Notes: generated by a model not told the origin, from the letters alone. A DNA stretch of 64,000 nt from Neomicrococcus aestuarii (GCF_014201135.1 NZ_JACHDR010000001.1:2046001-2110000), one strand, 5' to 3'. Shown: positions 42,544-51,530, counted from the first letter of the stretch. Made by a program: numbers and translations.

Positions 42544-43710
42544 ATGACAGTCGCTTCAGCATTCGAACCCCTTGAAGATCTTCTTCAGGGCTTTGCCGAG
42601 GCGACTCCAGGCTATTCGGGACAGCTGTGCGTCATGCTGCACGGCAATGTGATCGTTGATGTGAGCGTGGGCGACCTAACCACAGATCAGCTCACGGGCG
42701 TTTACTCGTGTTCCAAGGGTGCTGCTGCGGCGGTAATCGGAATGCTTTTCCAAAGCGGGGACCTCGACCTCGAAGCACCCGTGGCCAAGTATTGGCCAGA
42801 GTTTGCCGCCGAAGGAAAAGAGCGACTCACCGTTCAAGAGTTGCTCAGCCACCGCGCCGGGTTGATGGGCATCGACGGCGGCGTCCCTATGGGCGAGTAC
42901 TTGGATTCGGAAAACCTCGCACAGCGCCTCACCGCATTGCCGCGTATGTGGAAAGGCAACACGCTTTTCGCGTATCACGCGCTCACGGTGGGGGTCTTCG
43001 CAGAAGAGCTGGTGCGTCGGATTGCTGGCGTGAGCTTGCAGCACCTGTATGAACAAGAGATCCGTAGCGTGCACGGCCTCGACTTCTACTTGGGCCTCCC
43101 GGAAAGCCAGGAAGAACGCTTCGCCCCTGTCCGACCGCCACTCGATGGTTGGCCGGAATCGTTCGTCGACCCTTTCGGGTTCCAAGGCGTGGGACTGAAC
43201 TCGGCCACGGGCTTCCTCGATGACAACGGGCAACAGTCCTTCGACTTCTTTACCGTCCCAAACTTACGGATCATCAGGGAAAAGGCGCCAGCATCCGTGG
43301 GCGGTGTGGCGAATGCTCGCGGACTCGCAGGCTTCTACGCCACGCTAGGGAAAACTCTCAACGCCGAAACTCTCCAAGAGATCACCACGCTCACCGTTGC
43401 CGGAACCGACATTTCCTCGGGGGAGTCCGGCGCTTTCGCGACCCTTTTCACGAAGCCCAGGCCAGAGGACAACTTTGGCTCATGGCGAGCGTTCGGACAC
43501 GCGGGCTTCAACGGAGCTAGAGGTTATTCGGATCCGCTCTACGGTCTTGCTGTGGGCTATGTTCCGCTCCATGCGGAGCTCAGCGGTGAAGGAACGCGCT
43601 CGGATCGCATCTTCAAGCTCGCGCGCCAACTGGTGCTCAACTATGCGGCGACCGGCCAACCCGAACTCCGAACCAACGAGCCGTCCTCGAGCACGCCCAA
43701 GGACTCGTAG
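42544..43710 (+). CDS. serine hydrolase, class C beta-lactamase/EstB-like
   Basis: The 388-residue protein has S55-C-S-K58 (SCSKGA) as the SxxK catalytic pair, the second-motif Tyr in FAYHALTVG and the HAG-like segment FGHAGFNGARGYSDP near residue 320. This is the order of class C beta-lactamase-fold esterases such as EstB. No signal peptide is seen, so it is probably a cytoplasmic esterase, not a resistance enzyme. It follows the RNase H gene by 4 bases. Its last 70 bases overlap the convergent apbE gene. Confidence 0.87.
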   Translation: MTVASAFEPLEDLLQGFAEATPGYSGQLCVMLHGNVIVDVSVGDLTTDQLTGVYSCSKGAAAAVIGMLFQSGDLDLEAPVAKYWPEFAAEGKERLTVQELLSHRAGLMGIDGGVPMGEYLDSENLAQRLTALPRMWKGNTLFAYHALTVGVFAEELVRRIAGVSLQHLYEQEIRSVHGLDFYLGLPESQEERFAPVRPPLDGWPESFVDPFGFQGVGLNSATGFLDDNGQQSFDFFTVPNLRIIREKAPASVGGVANARGLAGFYATLGKTLNAETLQEITTLTVAGTDISSGESGAFATLFTKPRPEDNFGSWRAFGHAGFNGARGYSDPLYGLAVGYVPLHAELSGEGTRSDRIFKLARQLVLNYAATGQPELRTNEPSSSTPKDS

Positions 43711-44510
43711 CCGTGGAACTCGTTGAGCAGCGAGAATGCTACTCGTCCGCCAGCCGCCAAAGCCGTTGCGAGTGCATCGGCGGTCACGATGTCCGGTCCC
43801 GTCACGGACACCTGCAACAGGTGCGAGAGTTCGCTCGCGGACGAGCCACGTGCAGAAGAATCACCCGCGGACGAATCACCCCAAATATGATCTCCGCGCT
43901 CGGCGCTCCCGGACGTCGCAAGAGCGGTGTGAAAACCAGGCGTGCCGGTGGCTTCGATGGATGAGAGCAACTCTCTAGGGTTCTGCGGATCCACGATCCC
44001 GAGCTGCCAAGGCGTCCCGAAGAACGGCGTACCGTACTGCGGATCCACTAGGGACGGCTGCGACGGTGTCGGCGATCCTGAGACCAGCAAGTCGCCGCCG
44101 GCGTTGATGGACCAGTGAGGTATTCCGACGGTGTCCATGACATGTCCGGCTTCGCGGATGGCCCACGCTTTGACGACGCCGTTCAGGTCCAGGTCGCCCG
44201 AGGGGCCGTAAGGGGTGAACCGGTGCTGGGTCCGGTACTCGAATTCGAGCGCCAACGCGTAGACCTCGCGCATGGCAGAGCTGGCATCGGGCAAGAGCAC
44301 CTCGCCGCGATTGACCTTGGAGAGTTCGGAGGAGTTCAAGAACGGCGAGAACCGCTCCTCGGCGTCCACAAAGACCCGCTCGGCCGCTTCGGTAGCAACC
44401 GCAACCTCGTCCGCATCAAGCGGAGCCGAAATCGAAATTACTGTACCCATGGCCTCGAAAGTGCGGGTGCACAAACGCAAGCAGGCGTCGTCGTACTCAG
44501 TAGTGATCAT
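43641..44510 (-). CDS. apbE: FAD:protein FMN transferase
   Basis: The 289-residue ApbE-type enzyme attaches FMN from FAD to a Thr/Ser of target proteins. Blocks are EAMGTVISISAP, FSPFLNSSELSKVNRGE, DLNGVVKAWAI, SINAGGDLLVSG and the C-terminal SVTGPDIVTADALATALAAGG, where the TADALATAL metal-site segment is characteristic. A short repeat GDSSAGDSSARGSSASE interrupts the region near residue 220. The likely target is the FMN-binding protein encoded immediately upstream at 44520. It is last in a three-gene unit and overlaps the convergent hydrolase gene by 70 bases. Confidence 0.9.
   Translation of the reverse strand: MITTEYDDACLRLCTRTFEAMGTVISISAPLDADEVAVATEAAERVFVDAEERFSPFLNSSELSKVNRGEVLLPDASSAMREVYALALEFEYRTQHRFTPYGPSGDLDLNGVVKAWAIREAGHVMDTVGIPHWSINAGGDLLVSGSPTPSQPSLVDPQYGTPFFGTPWQLGIVDPQNPRELLSSIEATGTPGFHTALATSGSAERGDHIWGDSSAGDSSARGSSASELSHLLQVSVTGPDIVTADALATALAAGGRVAFSLLNEFHGYESLGVLEDGSLVRSSGWPVAA
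44485..44497 (-). repeat. dispersed 13-mer, copy at apbE start
   Basis: An exact minus-strand copy of AGTACGACGACGC encoding EYDDA near the ApbE N-terminus. Confidence 0.7.
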
Positions 44511-44519
44511 CTGTAATCC

Positions 44520-45104
44520 TTAGAAGTTCGCTTGGTCGAGGGCGGACTGCAGCGATGACGCGTAGCCCGCGGAGGTGTAGGTGGCGCCGCTGACGCCTTG
44601 GATATCGGCCGATTGTGCGGCGAGGACCTGCGTGCGCAGGGTCGGGATGGCGCGCTGGGAGATCATGACGGAGCGGCCGTCGTTGCTGGGGTAGGAGAGC
44701 GTGGTGACGTCGGTGATCTCGCCGTTGGCGATGGTCACTTCCACCTGCACGGCGCCCCAGCGGGTGTTGTAGGCGCTGCCGGTGTAGGTGCCGGATTCGG
44801 CTGAGGATTCCGTGGAGGACGACGACGCCGTTCCCGACGAAGTGCCCGTCGTCGAGTCCTCGGAGGAGCTGGTTTCGGACGACGTGGTCCCGGACGAGGT
44901 CGTTCCTGAGGAGGACGTCCCGGTGCCGGTGGTGCTGGAGGAATCGAGGCTCTTAGAGGTACCCGAGGACGAAGACGTGTTGGACGTCGAGTGAATGGAC
45001 GTCGCGCTGAGGGCTGTTCCGGAAGCGGTGATTCCGGAGAAGAGGCCGCCTGCCACGACGGACAGGGTGGCGAGTCCGGAGAAGATGAGATTACGAGTTT
45101 TCAC
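44520..45104 (-). CDS. exported FMN-binding domain protein with Ser/Thr-rich stalk
   Basis: The 194-residue protein has an N-terminal signal or anchor segment (NLIFSGLATLSVVAGGLFSGITASG). A stalk of about 80 residues made almost only of Ser, Thr, Gly and Glu follows. The C-terminal FMN-binding domain ends in VSGATYTSAGYASSLQSAL. SGATYTS is the ApbE flavinylation motif, with FMN linked to the Thr. The start is GTG 45104, whose GTGA overlaps the stop of the reductase gene. The stalk would hold the flavin domain in the cell wall. It probably takes electrons from the membrane reductase and passes them outward. Confidence 0.88.
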   Translation of the reverse strand: MKTRNLIFSGLATLSVVAGGLFSGITASGTALSATSIHSTSNTSSSSGTSKSLDSSSTTGTGTSSSGTTSSGTTSSETSSSEDSTTGTSSGTASSSSTESSAESGTYTGSAYNTRWGAVQVEVTIANGEITDVTTLSYPSNDGRSVMISQRAIPTLRTQVLAAQSADIQGVSGATYTSAGYASSLQSALDQANF

Positions 45105-46567
45105 CAGGAGAACCTTTCGGTGTGGAGGGATTCGGAGGGCAGGCCGGCGGCCTTGGCGTCCGCGATGACGGCGTCCGTCCAGGCGCTGGGGCCGCAGACG
45201 TAGACATCGGAGCGGGACAAATCGGGGGCGTAGCTTTCGAGCGTGTAGCCGGCACGTGCGTGTTCGGCAGGCAGCCAGCTCGAGCGGGCGTTGCGTTCGG
45301 CGAGCTCGGGGGTGAGGGCGTGATCGGGGTTGCGGTCGCGGTGGCCTACGAGTTCGTAGAGCACGGCCCCGCGGTGCCAGCACCATTCGCGGATTTCTTC
45401 GCGGAGGATGAGGGAGTCTTCGTCGGAGGATCGGATGAGCACGGTGCATTCGCCGGGGGCGAAGTCCGCGTTCTCAATCAGGGAGCGGATGGGGCCAATG
45501 CCGGCTCCGGCTCCGGCGAGCACCAGTTGCGGCTGCGTGCGGGCGGCTTCCGTGAAGAGTCCGTAGGGGCCGGCGAAGAACACGCGGGTGCCGGGGTTCA
45601 GGGATCCCATGGCGGCGGATCCGCTACCCAGATTGCGGACGGTGATGCGCAAGGACCTGGAGTTTGGGGCCGCGGAGAGTGAGAACGGGTGCTGTTGCCA
45701 CCACAGCTTCGAGTTCATGAAGCGCCAGCGGAAGAACTGTCCGGCCTGGGCTTCAAGCTTGTTCACGCCATTGCCGGTCATGGTGATGCTCCACGAATCC
45801 GGGACTTTGTCGCCGGAGGGCAGGGTGCGCCACGAGGAGACGCTCACGTCGCTGACCTTCAAGGATGACTGCAGGCTGCGGATCAGCGGTAGCGCGAACC
45901 GGAATACCAAGAGCGCGCTCGCGGTGATCAAGTACAGGCTGATCCAGTACCAGCGGGACAGCGTGCCGGTTCCCAGCGCGGAGCCCATGCTGAACTGGTG
46001 CGGAATGGAACTGGCGACGGCCGCGTAGGACAAGAAATGCACGCCCATCCACCATTCGCGGGGGAGTTTGCGCTTCACCGCCACGATCGACGTGCCCACC
46101 ACCGCGAGGAACAAGCCCATCGAGATGTACGCCCACACCATGTCGCTGATGCCAAAGAGGGACATCGCCTCGGCGATGGGGTCAATCCCTTCGGTCATCG
46201 AATAGCCCACCGTGATGAGCAGCCCGTGCGCCAGTAGCCCGTAGAGCGCCGGCTTGCCGAGCTGGTTGTGCAGTGAGATGGCTCGGTCCACGCCGATCAT
46301 CGAATCAACCCACGGGATGCGGGCGGCCAGCAAAAGCATCATGACAACTACTTGGGTGGCGACGAGCCCGGCGAGGATGCCCAGACCGGTGACGACGTCC
46401 GCGGCGTTTGCCCACGCCATGGGGGCTCCGCTTGCAAGGTAGAGAGCGACGGGAAGCGCCACGCTGACGCCGAAAGTGAGGGCGAAGAGGGTTTCATTCG
46501 AAGTACGACGACGCCGCTTGCGTTGGTACTCCACGGTGCGGTTCGCGATGGTGGGGGTGAGGGTCAT
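45101..46567 (-). CDS. ferric-reductase-like transmembrane flavoprotein
   Basis: The 488-residue protein has about six membrane segments in residues 25-220 with likely heme His residues in AISLHNQLGKPALYGLLAHGLL and GVHFLSYAAVASSIPHQF. A ferredoxin-reductase-like half follows: FAD-binding HPFSLSAAP, NAD(P)-binding LVLAGAGAGIGPIRSLI and C-terminal DVYVCGPSAWTD. It should move electrons from cytoplasmic NAD(P)H across the membrane. It heads the reductase-FMN protein-ApbE unit. Confidence 0.88.
   Translation of the reverse strand: MTLTPTIANRTVEYQRKRRRRTSNETLFALTFGVSVALPVALYLASGAPMAWANAADVVTGLGILAGLVATQVVVMMLLLAARIPWVDSMIGVDRAISLHNQLGKPALYGLLAHGLLITVGYSMTEGIDPIAEAMSLFGISDMVWAYISMGLFLAVVGTSIVAVKRKLPREWWMGVHFLSYAAVASSIPHQFSMGSALGTGTLSRWYWISLYLITASALLVFRFALPLIRSLQSSLKVSDVSVSSWRTLPSGDKVPDSWSITMTGNGVNKLEAQAGQFFRWRFMNSKLWWQQHPFSLSAAPNSRSLRITVRNLGSGSAAMGSLNPGTRVFFAGPYGLFTEAARTQPQLVLAGAGAGIGPIRSLIENADFAPGECTVLIRSSDEDSLILREEIREWCWHRGAVLYELVGHRDRNPDHALTPELAERNARSSWLPAEHARAGYTLESYAPDLSRSDVYVCGPSAWTDAVIADAKAAGLPSESLHTERFSW
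46502..46514 (+). repeat. dispersed 13-mer, copy in reductase N-terminus
   Basis: An exact plus-strand copy of AGTACGACGACGC, antisense to the reductase gene, where it is read as KRRRRTS. Confidence 0.7.
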
Positions 46568-46682
46568 GTTTCAAGATTCCGCCTGCTTGCTATGACGAGA
46601 CTGTGAAAGATAAGTGACCCAGTTATGGATTCTTGTTCCTTTGGATAATTCCGGGAGCGGCGAGGCGTCGTAGGCTACAAGG

Positions 46683-47456
46683 GTGGAATTCTCAAACCGT
46701 TTTGTGGCCATCGGAGACTCGTTTACGGAAGGCATGGGAGACCCAGATAGCTCTCGCCCCAACGGCGTGCGCGGATGGGCGGACCGGGTAGCCGAACAGC
46801 TGTGCGCGAGCGATCCTTCGTGGGGCTACGCGAACCTGGCCATCCGCGGCAAGAAGATCCGTCAAGTGGTGGACGAACAGCTAGAACCGGCGCTGGCCTT
46901 GAAGCCCACGCTCGTCACGGTGTACGCCGGCGGCAATGACATCTTGCGCCCCCAAGTGGATATCGATGCGCTCATGGCCGAGTACGCCGCGATGGTCCGC
47001 AAACTCCGCGCGTCGGGAAGTTCGGTGGTGCTCTTCACCGGTTTTGATTCCTCGGCTTCTTCCGTCTTCGGCAAGACGCGTGGGCGCACGGCGATCTACA
47101 ACGAGTTCGTGCGTGAGGTTGCTGATGAAACGGGTGCCGTGATCGCCGATTACTGGCGTTGGCGCGAATTCCAGGACTGGCGTTACTGGGCTGAGGATCG
47201 CTTGCACATGGGAGCGCCGGGGCACACGCTCATGGCTAAGAAAATTCTAGAAGTCTTGGCCCACGAGTCCAGCATCGAGACGCCGCACCTCAACGAGCGG
47301 CCGGCGAAGACTCGACTCCAAGAGCTCGCCGACAACGCAAAGTGGACCAAAGAGTTCGTGGGACCCTGGGTGCAGCGCCGGCTGACAGGTAGGTCTTCGG
47401 GCGATGGCCTCAGCCCGAAGTACCCTCAGTACGTGCGGCTAGAACCGTCAAAGTAG
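46683..47456 (+). CDS. SGNH/GDSL-family hydrolase
   Basis: The 257-residue lipase/esterase-like protein has GDSFTEG (Ser13), the block II Gly in NLAIRGKK, GGNDI, and the C-terminal D-x-x-H in AEDRLHMGAPGH: a complete SGNH set. No signal peptide is seen. It starts with GTG and diverges from the reductase operon across a 115-base gap. The C-terminal 50 residues (ARLQELADNAKWTKEFVGPWVQRRL) recur in actinobacterial homologues. Substrate unknown. Confidence 0.87.
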   Translation: MEFSNRFVAIGDSFTEGMGDPDSSRPNGVRGWADRVAEQLCASDPSWGYANLAIRGKKIRQVVDEQLEPALALKPTLVTVYAGGNDILRPQVDIDALMAEYAAMVRKLRASGSSVVLFTGFDSSASSVFGKTRGRTAIYNEFVREVADETGAVIADYWRWREFQDWRYWAEDRLHMGAPGHTLMAKKILEVLAHESSIETPHLNERPAKTRLQELADNAKWTKEFVGPWVQRRLTGRSSGDGLSPKYPQYVRLEPSK

Positions 47457-47469
47457 GTACGCCTCACCT
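47455..47469. promoter_or_regulatory. second DtxR/IdeR-like iron box
   Basis: AGGTACGCCTCACCT matches the box at 31234-31248 at 13 of 15 positions. It overlaps the SGNH stop codon and lies about 40 bases before the VIT transporter start. Control of an iron/manganese efflux or storage transporter by DtxR would be logical. Confidence 0.6.
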
Positions 47470-47507
47470 TGCTGGAAATGCCCGGCGATTCGAACAAAGA
47501 TGAGGGT

Positions 47508-48239
47508 ATGGCTTTTGAAGACTCTGACACGTTCCACGATTCCGAACCACACGCGGCTGGCTCCCAAGCCCATAAGTTGAACTGGTTGCGCGCTGGCGTA
47601 CTCGGCGCCAACGACGGCATCGTGTCCGTCGCGGCCGTCGTCGTCGGTGTTGCCGGTGCTACCACCGAGTCGGCCCCCATTGTCCTTGCCGGCACAGCGG
47701 CCCTCGTGGGTGGCGCGATCTCTATGGCGCTCGGCGAGTACGTTTCCGTGTCCAGCTCGGCGGACGCCCAGAAAGCTCTCATCGCGAAAGAAAAGTGGGA
47801 GCTCGCCAACATGCCAGAACAAGAGCTCCAAGAGCTCGCCGAGATTTATGAAGCCAAGGGCCTCAAGCCAGAGACTGCGCAGAAGGTTGCCCGCGAGCTC
47901 ACGGAGCATGACGCGCTCGCAGCTCACTTGGAAGCCGAACTGCACCTCGATGAGAACGAAGTTGTCTCGCCGTGGAACGCCGCGGCCGCGTCTGCAGTCG
48001 CTTTCTTGGTCGGCGCCGCGCTACCGTTCCTGACGGCAGTGCTCTTGCCGGCAGAGCTCAAGGTCCCCGTCACGTTCATCGCCGTGTTGATCGCTCTGGC
48101 CATCACAGGTGCTGTTGGCGCTCGGCTCGGCGGAGCACGCGTCCTTCCAGCCACCGTGAGAGTGGTGGTCGGCGGTGCCCTCGCGCTCGCCGTGACCTTC
48201 CTGATCGGCGCGCTGCTCGGATCTAGCGGAGTGGTCTAA
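47508..48239 (+). CDS. VIT1/CCC1-family iron/manganese transporter
   Basis: The 243-residue membrane protein has LNWLRAGVLGANDGIVSVAAVVVGVAGA, GGAISMALGEYVSVSSSADAQKAL, a cytoplasmic helical segment with Glu pairs (EKWELANMPEQELQELAEIYEAKGL) and three more C-terminal membrane segments. Plant and yeast relatives load iron or manganese into vacuoles; bacterial members probably export it. I choose ATG 47508; in-frame ATG 47478 and TTG 47469 are alternatives, but the iron box would lie almost on them. Its stop codon sits in a short tandem duplication. Confidence 0.87.
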   Translation: MAFEDSDTFHDSEPHAAGSQAHKLNWLRAGVLGANDGIVSVAAVVVGVAGATTESAPIVLAGTAALVGGAISMALGEYVSVSSSADAQKALIAKEKWELANMPEQELQELAEIYEAKGLKPETAQKVARELTEHDALAAHLEAELHLDENEVVSPWNAAAASAVAFLVGAALPFLTAVLLPAELKVPVTFIAVLIALAITGAVGARLGGARVLPATVRVVVGGALALAVTFLIGALLGSSGVV

Positions 48240-48257
48240 ATCAGCGCGGTCTAAAGC
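48225..48257. repeat. 15-18-bp imperfect tandem duplication over a stop codon
   Basis: AGCG followed by GGTCTAAA occurs at 48225-48240 and again at 48243-48255; the second copy has lost 3 bases. The first contains the TAA stop (48237-48239) of the VIT gene. Confidence 0.55.
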
Positions 48258-48317
48258 CAAGAAATCAACTTGTGCGGCGTCGTCGTCCTGAAAAATGACG
48301 CAAGCACAGCATCACTG

Positions 48318-48347
48318 TTGCCTTACTGTGAAACGTTTCACTAGACT
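48318..48347 (+). promoter_or_regulatory. gcv promoter with LacI-type palindrome in its spacer
   Basis: TTGCCT (48318-48323) and TAGACT (48342-48347) are spaced 18 bases apart. The spacer contains the perfect palindrome GTGAAACGTTTCAC (48328-48341), a typical LacI/GalR-family operator. A repressor here would block RNA polymerase before the glycine riboswitch is made. Confidence 0.6.
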
Positions 48348-48370
48348 CTCAGGAGCAGTTTGCCAGTGAA

Positions 48371-48590
48371 GCGCGGCGGGAGAGTTCCGCTCGAATCCAC
48401 GGGCGGACGCCGAAGGAGCAAGTCCCTCCCCGGGAATCTCTCAGGCATCCGTACCGCCGCGAAGAGGCACTCCTGGAAAGAAGCGCCATAGAGCGCTCAC
48501 CGACGGTGCAAGCCCCGGAATCCGCGTGGACATGTCATGCGCGGGTGAAGGGTGGAATCTCTCAGGTATTGGGTACAGGATGGGGAGGAA
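48371..48590 (+). promoter_or_regulatory. tandem glycine riboswitch upstream of gcvP
   Basis: Two aptamers follow each other. The first runs from about 48371 (GGCGGGAGAG, CGAAGGAGCAA) through GGGAATCTCTCAGGC. The second runs from about 48487 (GCTCACCGACGGTGCAAGCC) through GGAATCTCTCAGGTA to GGGGAGG. These are the conserved cores of the glycine riboswitch. Glycine binding normally turns on the cleavage system. Behind it ACGGTCA-N5-TGACCGT (48590-48608) forms a hairpin that may be the expression platform, though it has no T-run after it. Confidence 0.9.
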
Positions 48591-48638
48591 CGGTCATTTT
48601 TTGACCGTCATCGCCCGCCCAACCTAGGGAGATTTCGT

Positions 48639-51527
48639 ATGACTCTCACCCCACACATCTCTGAGTTCACGATTGACCAGGACTTTTCCGCTCGTCACAT
48701 CGGACCTCGTGAAGACGACGTCAAGCGCATGCTTGAAGTTGTTGGATACTCGACTCTGGACGAACTGGTGGACACCGCCGTTCCCCAAGGCATTCGCATG
48801 GAGGGGGACCTCCAGCTCCCCGAAGCGCGGACCGAAATGCAAGTTCTTGAGGACCTTCGCAACTACGCGAACCAGAATGTCATCAAGACTCAAATGATCG
48901 GTCAGGGCTTCTCCGGAACCCTCACGCCGCGCATCATTTTGCGCAAGGTGCTTGAAAACCCAGCGTGGTACACCGCGTACACGCCGTACCAGCCAGAAAT
49001 CTCCCAGGGCCGCCTCGAAGCGCTCTTGAACTTCCAGACGGCAGTTCAGGACCTCACGGGCCTCCCGATCGCTAACGCTTCCATGTTGGATGAGGCCTCC
49101 GCTGTGGCCGAAGCCGTGCTGCTCATGCGCCGCGCCAACAAGAAGAAGGAAGCTGGTAAGACGGTCATTGACCAGGACGTCTTCCCGCAGAACCTCGCCG
49201 TGGTGAAGGGCCGTGCCGAAGCTTTGGGCTTTGAGGTTGAAGTTGCTGACTTGTCCCAGGGTCTTCCTGAGGGCGACATCTCCGGTGTGGTCTTGCAGCA
49301 GCCGGGCGACTCCGGCCGCATCATGGATTACAAGGCCATCATCGATGCCGCTCACGAGCGTGGCGCCTTGGTCACGGTGGCTGCCGACATCTTGTCCCTC
49401 ACCTTGATCAAGTCCCCAGGCGAGCAGGGCGCTGACATTGCAGTGGGCAACACCCAGCGTTTGGGAGTTCCGCTGTTCTTCGGTGGTCCACACGCTGCGT
49501 TCTTCGCTGTGCGTGACGGACTTGAGCGTCAGATCCCGGGCCGCCTCGTGGGCGTTTCCAAGGACGACGCCGGCCGCCCTGCGTACCGCTTGGCGCTTCA
49601 GACTCGTGAGCAGCACATTCGCCGCGAGAAGGCGACCTCCAACATTTGTACCGCTCAGGCGCTCTTGGCCATCACGGCCTCGATGTACGTGGTGTACCAC
49701 GGTCCAGCGGGCTTGAAGGCGACTGCTCAGCGCACGCACCAGCGCGCTCGCGCTCTGGCGGCATTGCTCGCTGAGCAGGGCATTGCGTTGGCTTCGGATA
49801 CTTTCTTTGACACGGTTCGTGCCAAGGTTCCAGGCCGCGCACAGGCCATTACGACGGCGGCCGAGCACCAGGGCGTCAACATTCGTTTGATTGACCAGGA
49901 CACGGTTTCCGTCTCCACGGACGAACTGACCTCGCTCGAGCACATTGCTGCCGTCGCCGGAGCCTTCGGCGTGCAGAACGCTATCGAGAAGGTCAAGGCT
50001 GCTGCCGCTGCCGCTCGCGAAGGCGATGCACTGGGTGGCCAGAACCGTGAGTCTGACTACCTCACGCACCCGATCTTCAACACCATCAAGTCTGAGACCC
50101 AGATGCTGCGCTACTTGCGCAAGCTTTCTGACCGCGACTTGGCGTTGGACCGTACCATGATCCCGCTGGGCTCCTGCACCATGAAGCTCAACGCAGCCAC
50201 CGAAATGGAATCCATTTCCTGGCCAGGCTTCGCGGACATCCACCCGTTCGCTCCAGAGTCTCAGACGGCTGGCTGGCGCGCGCTCATCACGGACCTCGAG
50301 TCCCGCTTGACCGCGATCACGGGCTACGCAGGCGTGTCCATCCAGCCAAACGCTGGCTCCCAGGGTGAGTACGCGGGCCTCTTGGCCATCCGCCAGTTCC
50401 ACCTCTCCAAGGGTGACTCCGAGCGCGACATCGTGCTGATCCCTGCCTCCGCACACGGCACCAACGCCGCGTCGGCAGTGCTGGCCGGACTGCGCGTCGT
50501 CGTGGTCAAGACCGCTTCTGACGGAACCATCGATTCTGCTGACCTCGACGCGAAGATCGCGGCGAACGAAGGCAAGATCGCCGCGATCATGATCACCTAC
50601 CCGTCCACGCACGGTGTCTACGACGCCGACGTGACCGAAGTGTGCCGCAAGGTTCACGAGGCCGGCGGGCAGGTCTACATCGACGGCGCCAACATGAACG
50701 CTCTCGTGGGCTTGGCGCAGCCAGGCAAGTTCGGTGGCGACGTGTCCCACTTGAACCTCCACAAGACGTTCTGCATCCCTCACGGCGGCGGCGGACCAGG
50801 CGTTGGCCCAGTTGCTGTTGCTGAGCACTTGGTGCCGTTCCTTCCAGGCGCTGCTGCAGGCCCGAAGAACGGTCGCGAAGGCACCCCGGTGACGGCCACC
50901 ACGTACGGCTCCGCCGGCGTGCTGCCGATCTCCTGGGCCTACGTTGCGCTCATGGGTGCCGAAGGGTTGCGTGAGGCCACCAAGATGGCGCTGTTGAACG
51001 CTAACTACATCTCCAAGCGACTCTCCGAGCAGTTCCCAACGCTCTATACGGGCAATAAGGGACTGGTTGCTCACGAGTGCATCTTGGATCTTCGCGAACT
51101 CACGGCCAAGACCGGCGTGACCGCTGAAGACGTCTGCAAGCGTCTGATCGACTACGGCTTCCACGCTCCAACCCTCGCGTTCCCGGTTGCTGGCACGCTC
51201 ATGGTGGAGCCCACCGAGTCTGAGGACTTGGGCGAGATCGATCGCTTCATCGACGCCATGATCGCCATCAAGGCGGAAATGGATCAGGTGCTGGCCGGAG
51301 ACTTCACGGTGGAGGAATCCCCACTGCGCAACGCTCCACACACCACCCGATCCCTCATGCACGGCGAATGGGATCGCAAGTACACCCGCGAACAGGGTGC
51401 GTTCCCGGGCAACGTGGACTTCACGGACAAGTACTTCCCACCTGTGGGACGTATCGACGGCGCGTTCGGCGACCGCAACCTCGTGTGCGAGTGCCCACCG
51501 CCAGAAGCTTTCGACGAGACCAACTAA
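48639..51527 (+). CDS. gcvP: glycine dehydrogenase (decarboxylating), P-protein
   Basis: The 962-residue single-chain PLP enzyme decarboxylates glycine and loads the aminomethyl group on lipoyl-GcvH. It starts [17 protein letters not shown]. The N-terminal half has [26 protein letters not shown] and the C-terminal half the PLP lysine in [20 protein letters not shown] (about residue 709). ATG 48639 has AGGGAG upstream; the frame is open further left, but only through the riboswitch. It is first in gcvP-gcvT-gcvH-sdaA. Confidence 0.97.
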   Translation: MTLTPHISEFTIDQDFSARHIGPREDDVKRMLEVVGYSTLDELVDTAVPQGIRMEGDLQLPEARTEMQVLEDLRNYANQNVIKTQMIGQGFSGTLTPRIILRKVLENPAWYTAYTPYQPEISQGRLEALLNFQTAVQDLTGLPIANASMLDEASAVAEAVLLMRRANKKKEAGKTVIDQDVFPQNLAVVKGRAEALGFEVEVADLSQGLPEGDISGVVLQQPGDSGRIMDYKAIIDAAHERGALVTVAADILSLTLIKSPGEQGADIAVGNTQRLGVPLFFGGPHAAFFAVRDGLERQIPGRLVGVSKDDAGRPAYRLALQTREQHIRREKATSNICTAQALLAITASMYVVYHGPAGLKATAQRTHQRARALAALLAEQGIALASDTFFDTVRAKVPGRAQAITTAAEHQGVNIRLIDQDTVSVSTDELTSLEHIAAVAGAFGVQNAIEKVKAAAAAAREGDALGGQNRESDYLTHPIFNTIKSETQMLRYLRKLSDRDLALDRTMIPLGSCTMKLNAATEMESISWPGFADIHPFAPESQTAGWRALITDLESRLTAITGYAGVSIQPNAGSQGEYAGLLAIRQFHLSKGDSERDIVLIPASAHGTNAASAVLAGLRVVVVKTASDGTIDSADLDAKIAANEGKIAAIMITYPSTHGVYDADVTEVCRKVHEAGGQVYIDGANMNALVGLAQPGKFGGDVSHLNLHKTFCIPHGGGGPGVGPVAVAEHLVPFLPGAAAGPKNGREGTPVTATTYGSAGVLPISWAYVALMGAEGLREATKMALLNANYISKRLSEQFPTLYTGNKGLVAHECILDLRELTAKTGVTAEDVCKRLIDYGFHAPTLAFPVAGTLMVEPTESEDLGEIDRFIDAMIAIKAEMDQVLAGDFTVEESPLRNAPHTTRSLMHGEWDRKYTREQGAFPGNVDFTDKYFPPVGRIDGAFGDRNLVCECPPPEAFDETN

Positions 51528-51530
51528 TCC

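Noticed and set aside
42544-43710. Antibiotic-resistance beta-lactamase
   Set aside because: SxxK and the fold fit, but there is no signal peptide and the order of motifs matches EstB-like esterases; resistance is not supported.
44788-44994. A plus-strand frame of Val/Asp/Glu repeats
   Set aside because: It is the antisense of the Ser/Thr-rich stalk of the FMN-binding protein.
48552-48638. Extension of gcvP upstream to 48552
   Set aside because: These codons are riboswitch sequence; ATG 48639 has a ribosome site and the conserved GcvP N-terminus.
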